From: Hydractinia symbiolongicarpus
Lineage: Eukaryota > Cnidaria > Hydrozoa > Anthoathecata > Hydractiniidae
Length of the DNA: 64,000 bases
Assembly (NCBI RefSeq): GCF_029227915.1
Contig: NC_079880.1
Coordinates: forward strand, 5,582,001-5,646,000
Reading direction: 5' to 3'
Shown here: positions 13,071 to 22,996 of the stretch, one piece after another
Layout: each line of letters opens with the position of its first letter
Position numbering within the stretch: the first letter of the stretch is position 1
Translations under genes and position numbers: made by a program
Notes under the pieces: generated by a model
Seen by the model: the letters and a program-made list of their open reading frames with translations, nothing else
Database searches by the model: none
What the model was told of the DNA's origin: nothing

Positions 13071-13960
13071 GGAAATGAGTTTACTCCCTGGGTACTTTCT
13101 TTGTATACATTTGACTATACGGGATGAGTCCGAGATTTAGGGAAATCGCAGGTTTCGTTTCCCGGCGATTAAACTGCTTTTATTCAGCGTCTCATCAAAA
13201 ATGAAAACATTTTTGAAAACTACAAGTCTCATGCGTTTTAGTGGTGAAAAAATAATTTAAAAAATCGTTCGGGAAATGAGTTTACTCCCTGGGGACTTTC
13301 TTTGTATACTTTTGACTATACGGGCCAAGCCGGGATTTACGGGAAATCGCGGGTTTTCGTTTGCCGGCGATTAAACTTCTTTTATTCAGCGTCTCATCAA
13401 AAATGAAAACATTTTTAAAAACTACAAGTCTCATGGGCTTTAGTGGTGAAAAAATAATTTAAAAAATTGTTCTGGAAATGAGTTTACTCACAGGGTACTT
13501 TCTTTGTATACATTCGACTATACGTGCCAAGCCCGCGATTTACGGGAAATCGCGGGTTTTCGTTTGCCGGCGATTAAACTTCTTTTATTCAGCGTCTCAT
13601 CAAAAATGAAAACATTTTTGAAAACTACAAGTCTCATGCGTTTTAGTGGTGAAAAAATAATTTAAAAAATCGTGCGGGAAATGAGTTTACTCCCTGGGTA
13701 CTTTCTTTGTATACTTTTGACTATACGGGCCAAGACGGGATTTACGGGAAATCGCGGGTTTTCGTTTGCCGGCGATTAAACTTCTTTTATTCAGCGTCTC
13801 ATCAAAATGAAAACATTTTTAAAAACTACAAGTCTTATGCGTTTTAGTGGTGAAAAAATAATTTAAAAAATCGTTCTGGAAATGAGTTTACTCACAGGGT
13901 ACTTTCTTTGTATACATTCGACTATACGGGCCAAGCCCGGGATTTACGGGAAATCGCGGG
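13071..13960 (+). repeat. Higher-order repeat, 5 monomers, copy 2 (partial)
   Basis: This follows the same order as 12061-13070 with the 1010-bp step. Similarity to the first copy fades in the fifth monomer, where TTTTCCGGCAATTAAACC replaces the first copy's variant. Confidence 0.7.
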
Positions 13961-14284
13961 TTTTCGTTTTCCGGCAATTAAACCTCTTTCATTAAGCGTC
14001 TCATCAAAAATGAAAACATTTTTAAAAACTACAAGTCTCATGGGCTTTAGTGGTGAAAAAATAATATAAAAAATCGTTCTGGAAATGAGTTTACTCACAG
14101 GGTACTTTCTTTGTATACATTCGACTATACGTGCCAAGCCCGGGATTTACGGGAAATCGCGGGTTTTCGTTTGCCGGCGATGAAACTTCTTTTATTCAGC
14201 GTCTCATCAAAAATGAAAACATTTTTGAAAACTACAAGTCTCATGCGTTTTAGTGGTGAAAAAATAATTTAAAAAATCGTTCGG
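13879..14284 (+). repeat. Dimeric higher-order repeat, copy 1
   Basis: Two monomers, 406 bp, one with CCTCTTTCATTAAGCG and CATGGGCTTTAG and one with CCGGCGATGAAAC. They are repeated at once at 14285-14690. Within the compared stretch I noticed only CCGGCAATT versus CCGGCGATT. Confidence 0.8.
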
Positions 14285-14690
14285 GAAATGAGTTTACTCA
14301 CAGGGTACTTTCTTTGTATACATTCGACTATACGGGCCAAGCCCGGGATTTACGGGAAATCGCGGGTTTTCGTTTTCCGGCGATTAAACCTCTTTCATTA
14401 AGCGTCTCATCAAAAATGAAAACATTTTTAAAAACTACAAGTCTCATGGGCTTTAGTGGTGAAAAAATAATATAAAAAATCGTTCTGGAAATGAGTTTAC
14501 TCACAGGGTACTTTCTTTGTATACATTCGACTATACGTGCCAAGCCCGGGATTTACGGGAAATCGCGGGTTTTCGTTTGCCGGCGATGAAACTTCTTTTA
14601 TTCAGCGTCTCATCAAAAATGAAAACATTTTTGAAAACTACAAGTCTCATGCGTTTTAGTGGTGAAAAAATAATTTAAAAAATCGTTCGG
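14285..14690 (+). repeat. Dimeric higher-order repeat, copy 2
   Basis: A 406-bp tandem copy of 13879-14284 that shares the rare combination of CATGGGCTTTAG followed by ATAATATAAA and then CCGGCGATGAAAC. Confidence 0.8.
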
Positions 14691-16100
14691 GAAATGAGTT
14701 TACTCCCTGGGTACTTTCTTTGTATACTTTTGACTATATGGGCCAAGCCCGGGATTTACGGGAAATCGCGGGTTTTCGTTTGCCGGCAATTAAACTTCTT
14801 TTATTCAGCGTCTCATCAAAAATGAAAACATTTTTAAAATCTACAAGTCTTATGCGTTTTAGTGGTGAAAAAGTAATTTAAAAAATCGTTCTGGAAATGA
14901 GTTTACTCCCTGGGTACTTTCTTTGTATACTTTTGACTATACGGGATGAGTCCGGGATTTAGGGAAATCGCAGGTTTCGTTTCCCGGCGATTAAAGTGCT
15001 TTTATTCAGCGTCTCATCAAAAATGAAAACATTTTTGAAAACTACAAGTCTCATGCGTTTTAGTGGTGAAAAAATAATTTAAAAAATCGTTCGGGAAATG
15101 AGTTTACTCCCTGGGTACTTTCTTTGTATACTTTTGACTATACGGGCCAAGCCGGGATTTACGGGAAATCGCGGGTTTTCGTTTGCCGGCGATTAAACTT
15201 CTTTTATTCAGCGTCTCATCAAAAATGAAAACATTTTTAAAAACTACAAGTCTCATGGGCTTTAGTGGTGAAAAAATAATTTAAAAAATTGTTCTGGAAA
15301 TGAGTTTACTCACAGGGTACTTTCTTTGTATACATTCGACTATACGTGCCAAGCCCGGGATTTACGGGAAATCGCGGGTTTTCGTTTGCCGGCGATTAAA
15401 CTTCTTTTATTCAGCGTCTCATCAAAAATGAAAACATTTTTGAAAACTACAAATCTCATGCGTTTTAGTGGTGAAAAAATAATTTAAAAAATCGTGCGGG
15501 AAATGAGTTTACTCCCTGGGTACTTTCTTTGTATACTTTTGACTATACGGGCCAAGCCGGGATTTACGGGAAATCACGGGTTTTCGTTTGCCGGCGATTA
15601 AACTTCTTTTATTCAGCGTCTCATCAAAATGAAAACATTTTTAAAAACTACAAGTCTTATGCGTTTTAGTGGTGAAAAAATAATTTAAAAAATCGTTCTG
15701 GAAATGAGTTTACTCACAGGGTACTTTCTTTGTATACATTCGACTATACGGGCCAAGCCCGGGATTTACGGGAAATCGCGGGTTTTCGTTTTCCGGCGAT
15801 TAAACCTCTTTCATTAAGCGTCTCATCAAAAATGAAAACATTATTGAAAACTACAAGTCTCATGCGTTTTAGTGGTTAAAAAAAAATTTAAAAAATCGTT
15901 CGGGAAATGAGTTTACTCCCTGGGTACTTTCTTTGTATACTTTTGACTATACGGGCCAAGCCCGGGATTTACGGGAAATCGCGGGTTTTCGTTTGCCGGC
16001 GATTAAACTTCTTTTATTCAGCGTCTCATCAAAAATGAAAACATTTTTGAAAACTACAAGTCTCATGCGTTTTAGTGGTAAAATCAATATAGAAAGTGTT

Positions 16101-16318
16101 GCGGAGAGGTTGCCAAGGCAAAGGCATTAAGCACGGCAAGGAAAGGGCAAAGGCAGGCAAGGAAATAGGAAGAGGAATCAGGAAGGCAGGGGTAGGAAAG
16201 GCATGATGGGAGGCACAGGCAAGGACATAGTAGGCAGGCACCAGAAAAGGCATAGGAAGGGTAGGCAAAGAAAGGCACGGTCAGTGCTGAAAGGGCAATG
16301 GAACGGCAAGGCAGGGGT
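16101..16318. repeat. Purine-rich GGCA-type low-complexity tract
   Basis: The plus strand is almost all A and G, with C nearly confined to GGCA and GCA. Degenerate repeats of AAGGCA, AGGCA and GGCAAGG run on at irregular spacing. The minus strand has open frames through it, but their peptides are proline-, leucine- and alanine-rich low complexity, as expected for such a composition, and they are not called as genes. It begins 17 bp inside the left edge of the insertion. Confidence 0.75.
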
Positions 16319-16699
16319 GCATGACTTTAATAGAAAATCTCCACCTTACAACTCAAAGATTGCGTATACTCAATATGTCTAAGTTAAGTATCATATTAGT
16401 CCAGGAGTATAGAAAATATTGTGGTGCAAATATTTCAAGTTCAATATCTCAAAAAAAAGTCTCAAATTTATCTCAGGTCAATACACAGTGAATCATTGCA
16501 GAATTATGTGCCATTACAAGTATTTAAACAATCGGTCATAACGACATATCATTTTTTGATAAATCTGAGATTAACTTGGTTCCAATGACAACAACATTAA
16601 AAAGTCAAGATATAGAAATAATCAGAGAAGTCTTACTCAAAGATTACCTATTATATGAAAACCTGGTTGTTGTAGGTGCAAGATAATTATGTTTTTCCT
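16319..16699. other. AT-rich unique sequence, no gene supported
   Basis: No tandem repeat or RNA gene is visible here. One plus-strand frame is open for 52 codons from 16528 to a TAA at 16684-16686, with an ATG at 16585. Its 33-residue product from that ATG is charged and hydrophobic and contains IEIIREVLLKDYLLYE, which looks a little like a natural helix, so an old exon fragment cannot be excluded. The length is within chance for this composition. A and T runs, including AAAA at 16658-16661, would read as possible polymerase III stops for the minus-strand tRNA-like element. Confidence 0.4.
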
Positions 16700-16768
16700 A
16701 GCCCTGTCCAGGATTTGAACCTGGATCTCTCATTTGCATGAGTGTCATAGCCATTAGACCAGCAGGGC
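16700..16768 (-). tRNA. tRNA-like gene, probable pseudogene (anticodon loop shortened)
   Basis: Read on the minus strand from 16768 to 16700, this 69-nt element folds as a tRNA. It has acceptor arm GCCCTGC with ACAGGGC (6 of 7 pairs, the last C-A mismatched), a D arm GTCT/TGAC with three good pairs and an 8-base loop holding GG, and a perfect T arm CCAGG/CCTGG around TTCAAAT. A box TGGTCTAATGG (16751-16761) and B box GGTTCAAATCC (16711-16721) match polymerase III internal promoters. The anticodon arm (16729-16742) is odd. It forms a 5-bp stem CTCAT/ATGAG with only GCAA as loop, about three bases short. Opening two pairs gives an 8-base loop that would show GCA (cysteine), and the discriminator base is then T, as in cysteine tRNAs, but the stem has only 3 bp. 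The CCA end is not encoded. A tRNA pseudogene or tRNA-derived SINE head is most likely. The isotype is not assigned. Confidence 0.6.
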
Positions 16769-16777
16769 ATAAACATA

Positions 16778-16790
16778 AATATATATACAA
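16778..16790 (-). promoter_or_regulatory. TATA-like run upstream of the tRNA-like element
   Basis: On the minus strand TTGTATATATATT lies about 10-22 bases before the 5' end of the tRNA-like element. AT-rich or TATA-like sequence upstream of tRNA genes can help polymerase III in some eukaryotes. The region is AT-rich in general, so this may be chance. Confidence 0.25.
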
Positions 16791-17029
16791 AACTTTACAG
16801 GTGAGTATTATATACACTTAGGAATTTACGCTGGTTAAGCCACAAGCAACTGTGTTACCTGGCGTTAAATGCTTGATGAAACAATTAATACAAATTTTAA
16901 ACTGTACCACACATTCAGGTGGCTCGCTTTAGTACAGGTGTGCAGTATATCATAAATCGAGTGAAACACACAACATTAAAGGTGTGTCGGGTGTGTAATT
17001 ATATTTTTCAGATTCACAAAATATATATT
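16791..17029. other. AT-rich unique sequence, nothing recognised
   Basis: No gene, RNA or clear repeat is supported. Some ACACA and GTGTG words recur (near 16910, 16965 and 16985) and may be outlying fragments of the diverged repeats that follow. A plus-strand frame from 16919 to 17122 is open for 67 codons, but its peptide shows no domain. Confidence 0.4.
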
Positions 17030-17620
17030 TCCTTCAACTTTAGCTTGAATAGAAACACAATTTACATATTGTGCCATGTCATAGCGAAAACTGTTTCACA
17101 AAATGTTCCCGGTAAAACTTAAAATATATATGTACTTTAATCTGTGGTGCACCGTTAGTATAGGTAAACAAACCCTTTCAAAAAAACTTTAGCACAACTT
17201 CTGTTAAATAGAAACACAGGTATTAGCTTGTCGTTAACACTAGGCTGAGTGATTAGTACAAATATACTGTGGCGCACATCCGAAAAAACTTTGGTTCAAA
17301 TAAACAGACAGTAAACACCCTGTTGTTATCCAACACAGCTAAAACAATCATTCAGCAATTTTATTTTGCGGAAAAGTTTTTGTAACATTTAAAAATAAAA
17401 ACACTGTTCAAAACCTGTTTCTACGCTCCTAAAGAATCCTGCAATATTTTATAGGAAAAGTTTCTGTGCTAGATCAAAAATATCATAAAATCGGACAGCC
17501 GTAATACATTTTTAAAAAAACCTTTACTGCAACTTCGGTTTACAAAAACACAGCAGAAACAGCCTGTTGTTAGCCTGTGCAGCTAAAAATCAAATAGCAC
17601 TATATGTTTTGTTTGCAAAA
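17030..17620. repeat. Diverged repeat zone within the insertion
   Basis: Several words recur in imperfect copies. AACTTTAGC followed by a GTTAAATAGAAACAC-like segment is seen near 17037, 17185, 17287 and 17518. A 32-bp segment beginning AAACACCCTGTTGTTA (17313-17344) matches one beginning AAACAGCCTGTTGTTAG (17557-17588) at 26 of 32 positions. CTGTGGTGCACC (near 17142) resembles CTGTGGCGCACA (near 17267). The spacings (about 100-245 bp) are irregular, so this is an old, decayed tandem or dispersed repeat rather than a live satellite. It is not the 203-bp family. Confidence 0.5.
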
Positions 17621-17940
17621 AAGTCTTCATGACAATAGGATAAAAATATCTTATTTCAGACTGAACAAAAACATCATTAGAGCCACATGTGTAAGGATCG
17701 GGCCAAGTTACAAAAACAGAAATTATTGGGACATTATTTGTATACATATCGTGAAATTAGGTGAGAAATAATGAATACACTTGGAGATTGAACGAGTATT
17801 GAAATAATTTTCCCTTCTGTAACTTCAGCCGCACTGGTGTATGCTCAGCGGCAGGGTTAAAAAGTTTATTTCCTGACGTGTGTGCAATACATATAGCTAG
17901 TTACAATTGTCCATGAAAATATGGCTCTCTATTCCCCCTT
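17621..17940. other. Unique AT-rich sequence, nothing recognised
   Basis: No gene, RNA, promoter or repeat is supported in this stretch on either strand. Confidence 0.4.
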
Positions 17941-18113
17941 AATGTAGTTTTATCCCAGCTATGTAGTTAATTTTATGCTAGCTTTGTAGCTAGATTTATG
18001 CTATAGCCATTTTTTATAGCTAGCTAAACGGTTAAAGTAAGCTAGCTATATGTTATCTAAGTTCTGTTATTATGCCAGCTAAGTGGGCAGTTTTATACTA
18101 GCTAGCTTTAGGT
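17941..18113. repeat. Degenerate ~23-bp AGCT-rich minisatellite
   Basis: Imperfect units of about 23 bp share the pattern TGTAGTT, then TTTTATGC, then TAGCT. Clear units are 17941-17960, 17961-17983 and 17984-18008. Further decayed units run through TTATGCCAGCT near 18069 and TTTATACTAGCT near 18091. GCTAGCT palindromes occur repeatedly. Four to five units can be made out. Confidence 0.6.
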
Positions 18114-18530
18114 GGCAGTAAGGATAAGAAGGGGTTCATCAATGTAAAGAAATAGTGATCTACTAGCTGTACATACCCTTTCTTCGTTTTCCTCAAAATA
18201 CCCTTCTACCCTATCATCAAGCTATCATCAACTAAATTTTCGTTTCAAGCGCTATGTATCTGAGGAAATGTCATGTGATATTAGTAAGAGTAACTTATGA
18301 ATCACGTGGCTAATGCTGTATGCCGACCTGATCTTAACTGAAAACGGCGTGTCTCGACCAACCGGATTTTCACGGAAGAAATGACCATAAAAAATATTTG
18401 GGTAAGTGGGTCAAAAGTCGGACGTTTTAAAATTTGATGTACTAGGAGAAAACGCGGAAATTCGTTACGCTCTAATATATTTATGGGAACGAGGAAAATA
18501 GCTCCGTTCGAGCAATGGCTCTCTCTCCGC
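18114..18530. other. Unique right-hand end of the insertion
   Basis: This is of more balanced composition than the rest of the insertion and without repeats. A minus-strand frame of 76 codons (18302-18532) starts in this stretch and shows no recognisable domain. Its final CTCTCCGC (18523-18530) abuts the satellite exactly and is the inverse of GCGGAGAG at 16101. It could be a transposon end or flanking host DNA. Confidence 0.4.
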
Positions 18531-19200
18531 AAAAATAATTTAAAAAATCGTCGGGAAATGAGTTTACTCCCTGGGTACTTTCTTTGTATACTTTTGACTA
18601 TACGGGCCGAGTCCGGGATTTACGGGAAATTGCGGATTTTCGTTTGCCGGCGATTAAACTTCTTTTATTCAGCGTCCCATCAAATATGAAATAATTTTTG
18701 AAAACTTCAAGTCTCATGCGTTTAGTGGTAAAAAAATAATATAAAAAATCGTTCGGGAAATGAGTTTACTCCCTGGGTACTTTCTTTGTATACTTTTGAC
18801 TATACGGGCCAAGCCCGGGATTTACGGGAAATCGCGGGTTTTCGTTTGCCGGCGATTAAACTTCTTTTATTCAGCGTCTCATCAAAAATGAAAACATTTT
18901 TAAAAACTACAAGTCTTATGCGTTTTAGTGGTGAAAAAATAATTTAAAAAAGCGTTCTGGAAATGAGTTTACTCCCTGGGTACTTTCTTTGTATACTTTT
19001 GACTATACGGGCCGAGTCCGGGATTTAGGGAAATCGCAGGTTTCGTTTCCCGGCGATTAAACTGCTTTTATTCAGCGTCTCATCAAAAATGAAAACATTT
19101 TTGAAAATTACAAGTCTCATGCGTTTTAGTGGTGAAAAAATAATTTAAAAAATCGTTCGGGAAATGAGTTTACTCCCTGGGTACTTTCTTTGTATACTTT

Positions 19201-19390
19201 TGACTATACGGGCCAAGCCGGGATTTACGTGAAATCGCGGGTTTTTGTTTGCCGGCGATTAAACTTCTTTTATTCAGCGTCTCATCAAAAATGAAAACAT
19301 TTTTAAAAACTACAAGTCTCATGGGCTTTTGTGGTGAAAAAATAATTTAAAAAACCGTTCTGGAAATGAGTTTACTCACAAAAATGTTTT
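19201..19390 (+). repeat. Recent single-monomer duplication with a scar at 19377-19390
   Basis: The monomer after TGACTATACG at 19201 shares rare variants with the one after the same word at 19391: TTTACGTGAAATCGC, GTTTTTGTTTGCC and GGGCTTTTGTGG. The step is only 190 bp, because the usual CACAGGGTACTTTC segment is replaced at 19377-19390 by CACAAAAATGTTTTT, about 13 bp shorter. This looks like a local duplication joined imperfectly. Confidence 0.75.
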
Positions 19391-19956
19391 TGACTATACG
19401 GGCCAAGCCGGGATTTACGTGAAATCGCGGGTTTTTGTTTGCCGGCGATTAAACTTCTTTTATTCAGCGTCTCATCAAAAATGAAAACATTTTTAAAAAC
19501 TACAAGTCTCATGGGCTTTTGTGGTGAAAAAATAATTTAAAAAATCGTTCTGGAAATGAGTTTACTCACAGGGTACTTTCTTTGTATACATTTGACTATA
19601 CGTGCCAAGCCCGGGATTTACGGAAAATCGCGGATTTTCGTTTGCCGGCGATTAAACTTCTTTTATTCAGCGTCTCATCAAAAATGAAAACATTTTTGAA
19701 AACTACAAGTCTCATGCGTTTTAGTGGTGAAAAAATAATTTAAAAAATCGTTGGGGAAATGAGTTTACTCCCTGGGTACTTTCTTTGTATACTTTTGACT
19801 ATTCGGGCCAAGCCGGGATTTACGGAAATCGCGTGTTTTCGTTTGCCGGCGATTAAACTTCTTTTATTCAGCGTCTCATCAAAAATGAAAACATTTTTAA
19901 AAACTACAAGTCTTATGCGTTTTAGTGGTGAAAAAATAATTTAAAAAATCGTTCTG

Positions 19957-20564
19957 GAAATGAGTTTACTCACAGGGTACTTTCTTTGTATACATTCGAC
20001 TATACGGGCCAAGCCCGGGATTTACGGGAAATCGCGGGTTTTCGTTTTCCGGCGATTAAACCTCCTTCATTAAGCGTCTCATCAAAAATGAAAACATTAT
20101 TGAAAACTACAAGTCTCATGCGTTTTAGTGGTGAAAAAAAAATTTAAAAAATCGTTCGGAAAATGAGATTACTTCCTGGGTACTTTCTTTGTATACATTC
20201 GACTATACGGGCCAAGCCCCGGATTTACGGGAAAACGCGGGATTTCGTTTGCCGGCGATTAAACCTCTTTCATTAAGCGTCTCATCAAAAATGAAAACAC
20301 TTTTGAAAACTACAAGTCTCATGCGTTTTAGTGGTGAAAAAATAATTTAAAAAATCGTTTGGGAAATGAGTTTACTCCCTGGGTACTTTCTTTGTATACT
20401 TTTGACTATACGGGCCGAGTCCAGGATTTACGGTAAATCGCGGATTTTCGTTTGCCGGCGATTAAACTTCTTTTATTCAGCGTCCCATCAAATAGGAAAA
20501 TATTTTTGAAAACTACAAGTCTCATGCGTTTAGGGGTAAAAAAATAATATAAAAAATCGTTCGG
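19957..20564 (+). repeat. Composite 3-monomer module, occurrence 1 (diverged)
   Basis: Three monomers in fixed order. The first has CATTAAGCG and CATTATTGAAAAC. The second has GAGATTACTTCCTGGG, AAGCCCCGGATTT and AAAACGCGGGATTTCG. The third starts TCGTTTGGGAAATG and ends in the CGTCCCATCAAATA class. The same module recurs at 41215, 55787 and 62264 and in part at 54573 and 57715. This copy has private changes such as CCTCCTTCATTAAG and CAAATAGGAAAAT. Confidence 0.75.
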
Positions 20565-22388
20565 GAAATGAGTTTACTCCCTGGGTACTTTCTTTGTATA
20601 CTTTTGACTATACGGGCCAAGCCCGGGATTTACGGGAAATCGCGGGTTTTCATTTGCCGGCGATTAAACTTCTTTTATTCAGCGTCTCATCAAAAATGAA
20701 AACATTTTTGAAAACTACAAGTCTCATGCGTTTTAGTGGTGAAAAAATAATTTAAAAAATCGTTCGGGAAATGAGTTTACTCCCTGGGTACTTTCTTTGT
20801 ATACTTTTGACTATACGGGCCAAGCCGGGATTTACGGGAAATCGCGGGTTTTCGTTTGCCGGTGATTAAACTTCTTTTATTCAGCGTCTCATCAAAAATG
20901 AAAACATTTTTAAAAACTACAAGTCTTATGCGTTTTAGTGGTGAAAAAATAATTTAAAAAATCGTTCTGGAAATGAGTTTACTCACAGGGTACTTTCTTT
21001 GTATACTTTTGACTATACGGGCCAAGCCGGGATTTACGTGAAATCGCGGGTTTTCGTTTGCCGGCGATTAAACTTCTTTTATTCAGCGTCTCATCAAAAA
21101 TGAAAACATTTTTAAAAACTACAAGTCTCATGGGCTTTAGTGGTGAAAAAATAATTTAAAAAATCGTTCTGGAAATGAGTTTACTCACAGGGTACTTTCT
21201 TTGTATATATTTGACTATACGTGCCAAGCCCAGGATTTACGGGAAATCGCGGATTTTGGTTTGCCGGCGATTAAACTTCTTTTATTCAGCGTCTCATCAA
21301 AAATGAAAACATTTTTGAAAACTACAAGTCTCATGCGTTTTAGTGGTGAAAAAATAATTTAAAAAATCGTTCGGGAAATGAGTTTACTTCCTGGGTACTT
21401 TCTTTGTATACTTTTGACTATTCGGGCCAAGCCGGGATTTACGGGAAATCGCGGGTTTTCGTTTGCCGGCGATTAAACTTCTTTTATTTAGCGTCTCATC
21501 AAAAATGAAAACATTTTTAAAAACTACAAGTCTTATGCGTTTTAGTGGTGAAAAAATAATTTAAAAAATCGTTCTGGAAATGAGTTTACTCACAGGGTAC
21601 TTTCTTTGTATACATTCGACTATACGGGCCAAGCCCGGGATTTACGGGAAATCGCGGGTTTTCATTTGCCGGCGATTAAACTTCTTTTATTCAGCGTCTC
21701 ATCAAAAATGAAAAAAATTTTGAAAACTACAAGTCTCATGCGTTTTAGTGTTGAAAAAATAATTTAAAAAATCGTTCGGGAAATGAGTTTACTCCCTGGG
21801 TACTTTCTTTGTATACTTTTGACTATACGGGCCAAGCCGGGATTTACGGGAAATCGCGGGTTTTCGTTTGTCGGTGATTAAACTTCTTTTATTCAGCGTC
21901 TCATCAAAAATGAAAACATTTTTAAAAACTACAAGTCTTATGCGTTTTAGTGGTGAAAAAATAATTTAAAAAATCGTTCTGGAAATGAGTTTACTCACAG
22001 CGTACTTTCTTTGTATACTTTTGACTATACGGGCCGAGTCCGGGGTTTACGGGAAATCGCGGGTTTTCGTTTGCCGGCGATTAAACTTCTTTTATTCAGC
22101 GTCTCATCAAAAATGGAAACATTTTTGAAAACTACAAGTCTCATGCGTTTTAGTGGTGAAAAAATAATTTAAAAAATCGTTCGGGAAATGAGTTTACTCC
22201 CTGGGTACTTTCTTTGTATACTTCTGACTATACGGGCCAAGCCCGGGATTTACGGGAAATCACGGGTTTTCGTTTGCCGGCGATTAAACTTCTTTTATTC
22301 AGCGTCTCATCAAAAATGAAAACATTTTTGAAAACTACAAGTCTCATGCATTTTAAGTGGTGAAAAAATAATTTAAAAAATCGTTCAA

Positions 22389-22996
22389 GAAATGAGTTTA
22401 CTCCCTGGGTACTTTCTTTGTATACTTTTGACTATACGGGCCAAGCCGGGATTTACGGGAAATCGCGGGTTTTCGTTTGCCGGCGATTAAACTTCTTTTT
22501 GTCAGCGTCTCATCAAAAATGAAAACATTTTTAAAAACTACAAGTCTTTTGCGTTTTAGTGGTGAAAAAATAATTTAAAAAATCGTTCTGGAAATGAGTT
22601 TACTCACAGGGTACTTTCTTTGTATACTTTTGACTATACGGGCCAAGCCCGGGGTTTACGGGAAATTGCGGGATTTCGTTTGCCGGCGATTAAACTTCTT
22701 TTATTCAGCGTCTCATCAAAAATGAAAACATTTTTAAAAACTACAAGTCTTATGCGTTTTAGTGGTGAAAAAATAATTTAAAAAATCGTTCTGGAAATGA
22801 GTTTACTCACAGGGTACTTTCTTTGTATACTTTTGACTATACGGGCCAAGCCCGGGATTTACGGGAAATCGCGGGTTTTCGTTTGCCGGCGATTAAACTT
22901 CTTTTATTCAGCGTCTCATCAAAAATGAAAACATTTTTGAAAACTACAAGTGTCATGCGTTTTAGTGGTGAAAAAATAATATAAAAAATCGTTCAA
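22389..22996 (+). repeat. Higher-order repeat, 3 monomers, copy 1 (CAAGAAATGAG group)
   Basis: The unit starts with a monomer reading GTTCAAGAAATGAG and CTTTTTGTCAGCG, then one with CGGGGTTTACGGG, then one with AAGCCCGGGATTT. Its starts are at 22389, 22997, 24011 and 24619. Confidence 0.8.

Larger units (their letters stand above)
1..16083 (+). repeat. Satellite array, left block (about 79 monomers of ~203 bp)
   Basis: Tandem head-to-tail copies of a ~203-bp monomer fill this block. Landmarks such as GAAATGAGTTTACT recur at 191, 393, 596, 798, 1001 and 1204, giving spacings of 202 or 203. All copies read in the same direction. The block begins and ends inside a monomer, so the array continues to the left. 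Variant monomers recur in order: a 6-monomer step links position 1 to 1218, and an ordered 6-mer occurs at 8624-9836 and 9837-11048 with a related run near 1816-2822. From 11 to 16 kb the pattern changes to 2-, 3- and 5-mer units. One truncated monomer lies at 3430-3557. No gene is visible. A centromeric or heterochromatic location is inference from general knowledge of such arrays. Confidence 0.97.
16084..18530. mobile_element. 2.45-kb non-satellite insertion of unknown type
   Basis: This is the only stretch without satellite monomers. On the left the satellite stops inside a monomer, just after TTTTAGTGGT and a short A-run. On the right it resumes with AAAAATAATTTAAAAAATCG, which is the continuation of the same monomer. 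The joined flanks match an intact monomer of the kind seen near 33280-33340. The segment therefore appears inserted at an A-run with no loss of phase. It contains a purine-rich tract, a tRNA-like element, diverged repeats and a small minisatellite, but no recognisable transposase, reverse transcriptase or long open frame. An 8-bp inverted match (GCGGAGAG at 16101, CTCTCCGC at 18523) lies near the ends but may be chance. It could also be host DNA captured during break repair. The mobile-element label is tentative. Confidence 0.45.

Noticed and set aside
16029-16278. Two minus-strand frames over the purine-rich tract
   Set aside because: Their peptides are low-complexity proline, leucine and alanine strings produced by the GGCA-type repeat, and one crosses the insertion boundary into satellite.
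16101-16318. G-quadruplex cluster in the purine-rich tract
   Set aside because: There are few runs of three or more G and no four close together. The tract is mostly GG and AAGG.
16528-16686. A 52-codon plus-strand open stretch that looks slightly protein-like
   Set aside because: It is too short, its start is uncertain, and chance open stretches of this length are common. It is noted in the unique-sequence entry only as a possible exon fragment.
16101-18530. 8-bp inverted match GCGGAGAG / CTCTCCGC as terminal inverted repeats
   Set aside because: The right copy sits exactly at the boundary but the left copy is 17 bp inside it, there is no clear target-site duplication, and an 8-bp match can arise by chance.
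16084-18530. Helitron
   Set aside because: The left end starts with TC after an A, as Helitrons do, but the right end is CCGC rather than CTRR, and the right flank starts with A instead of T.
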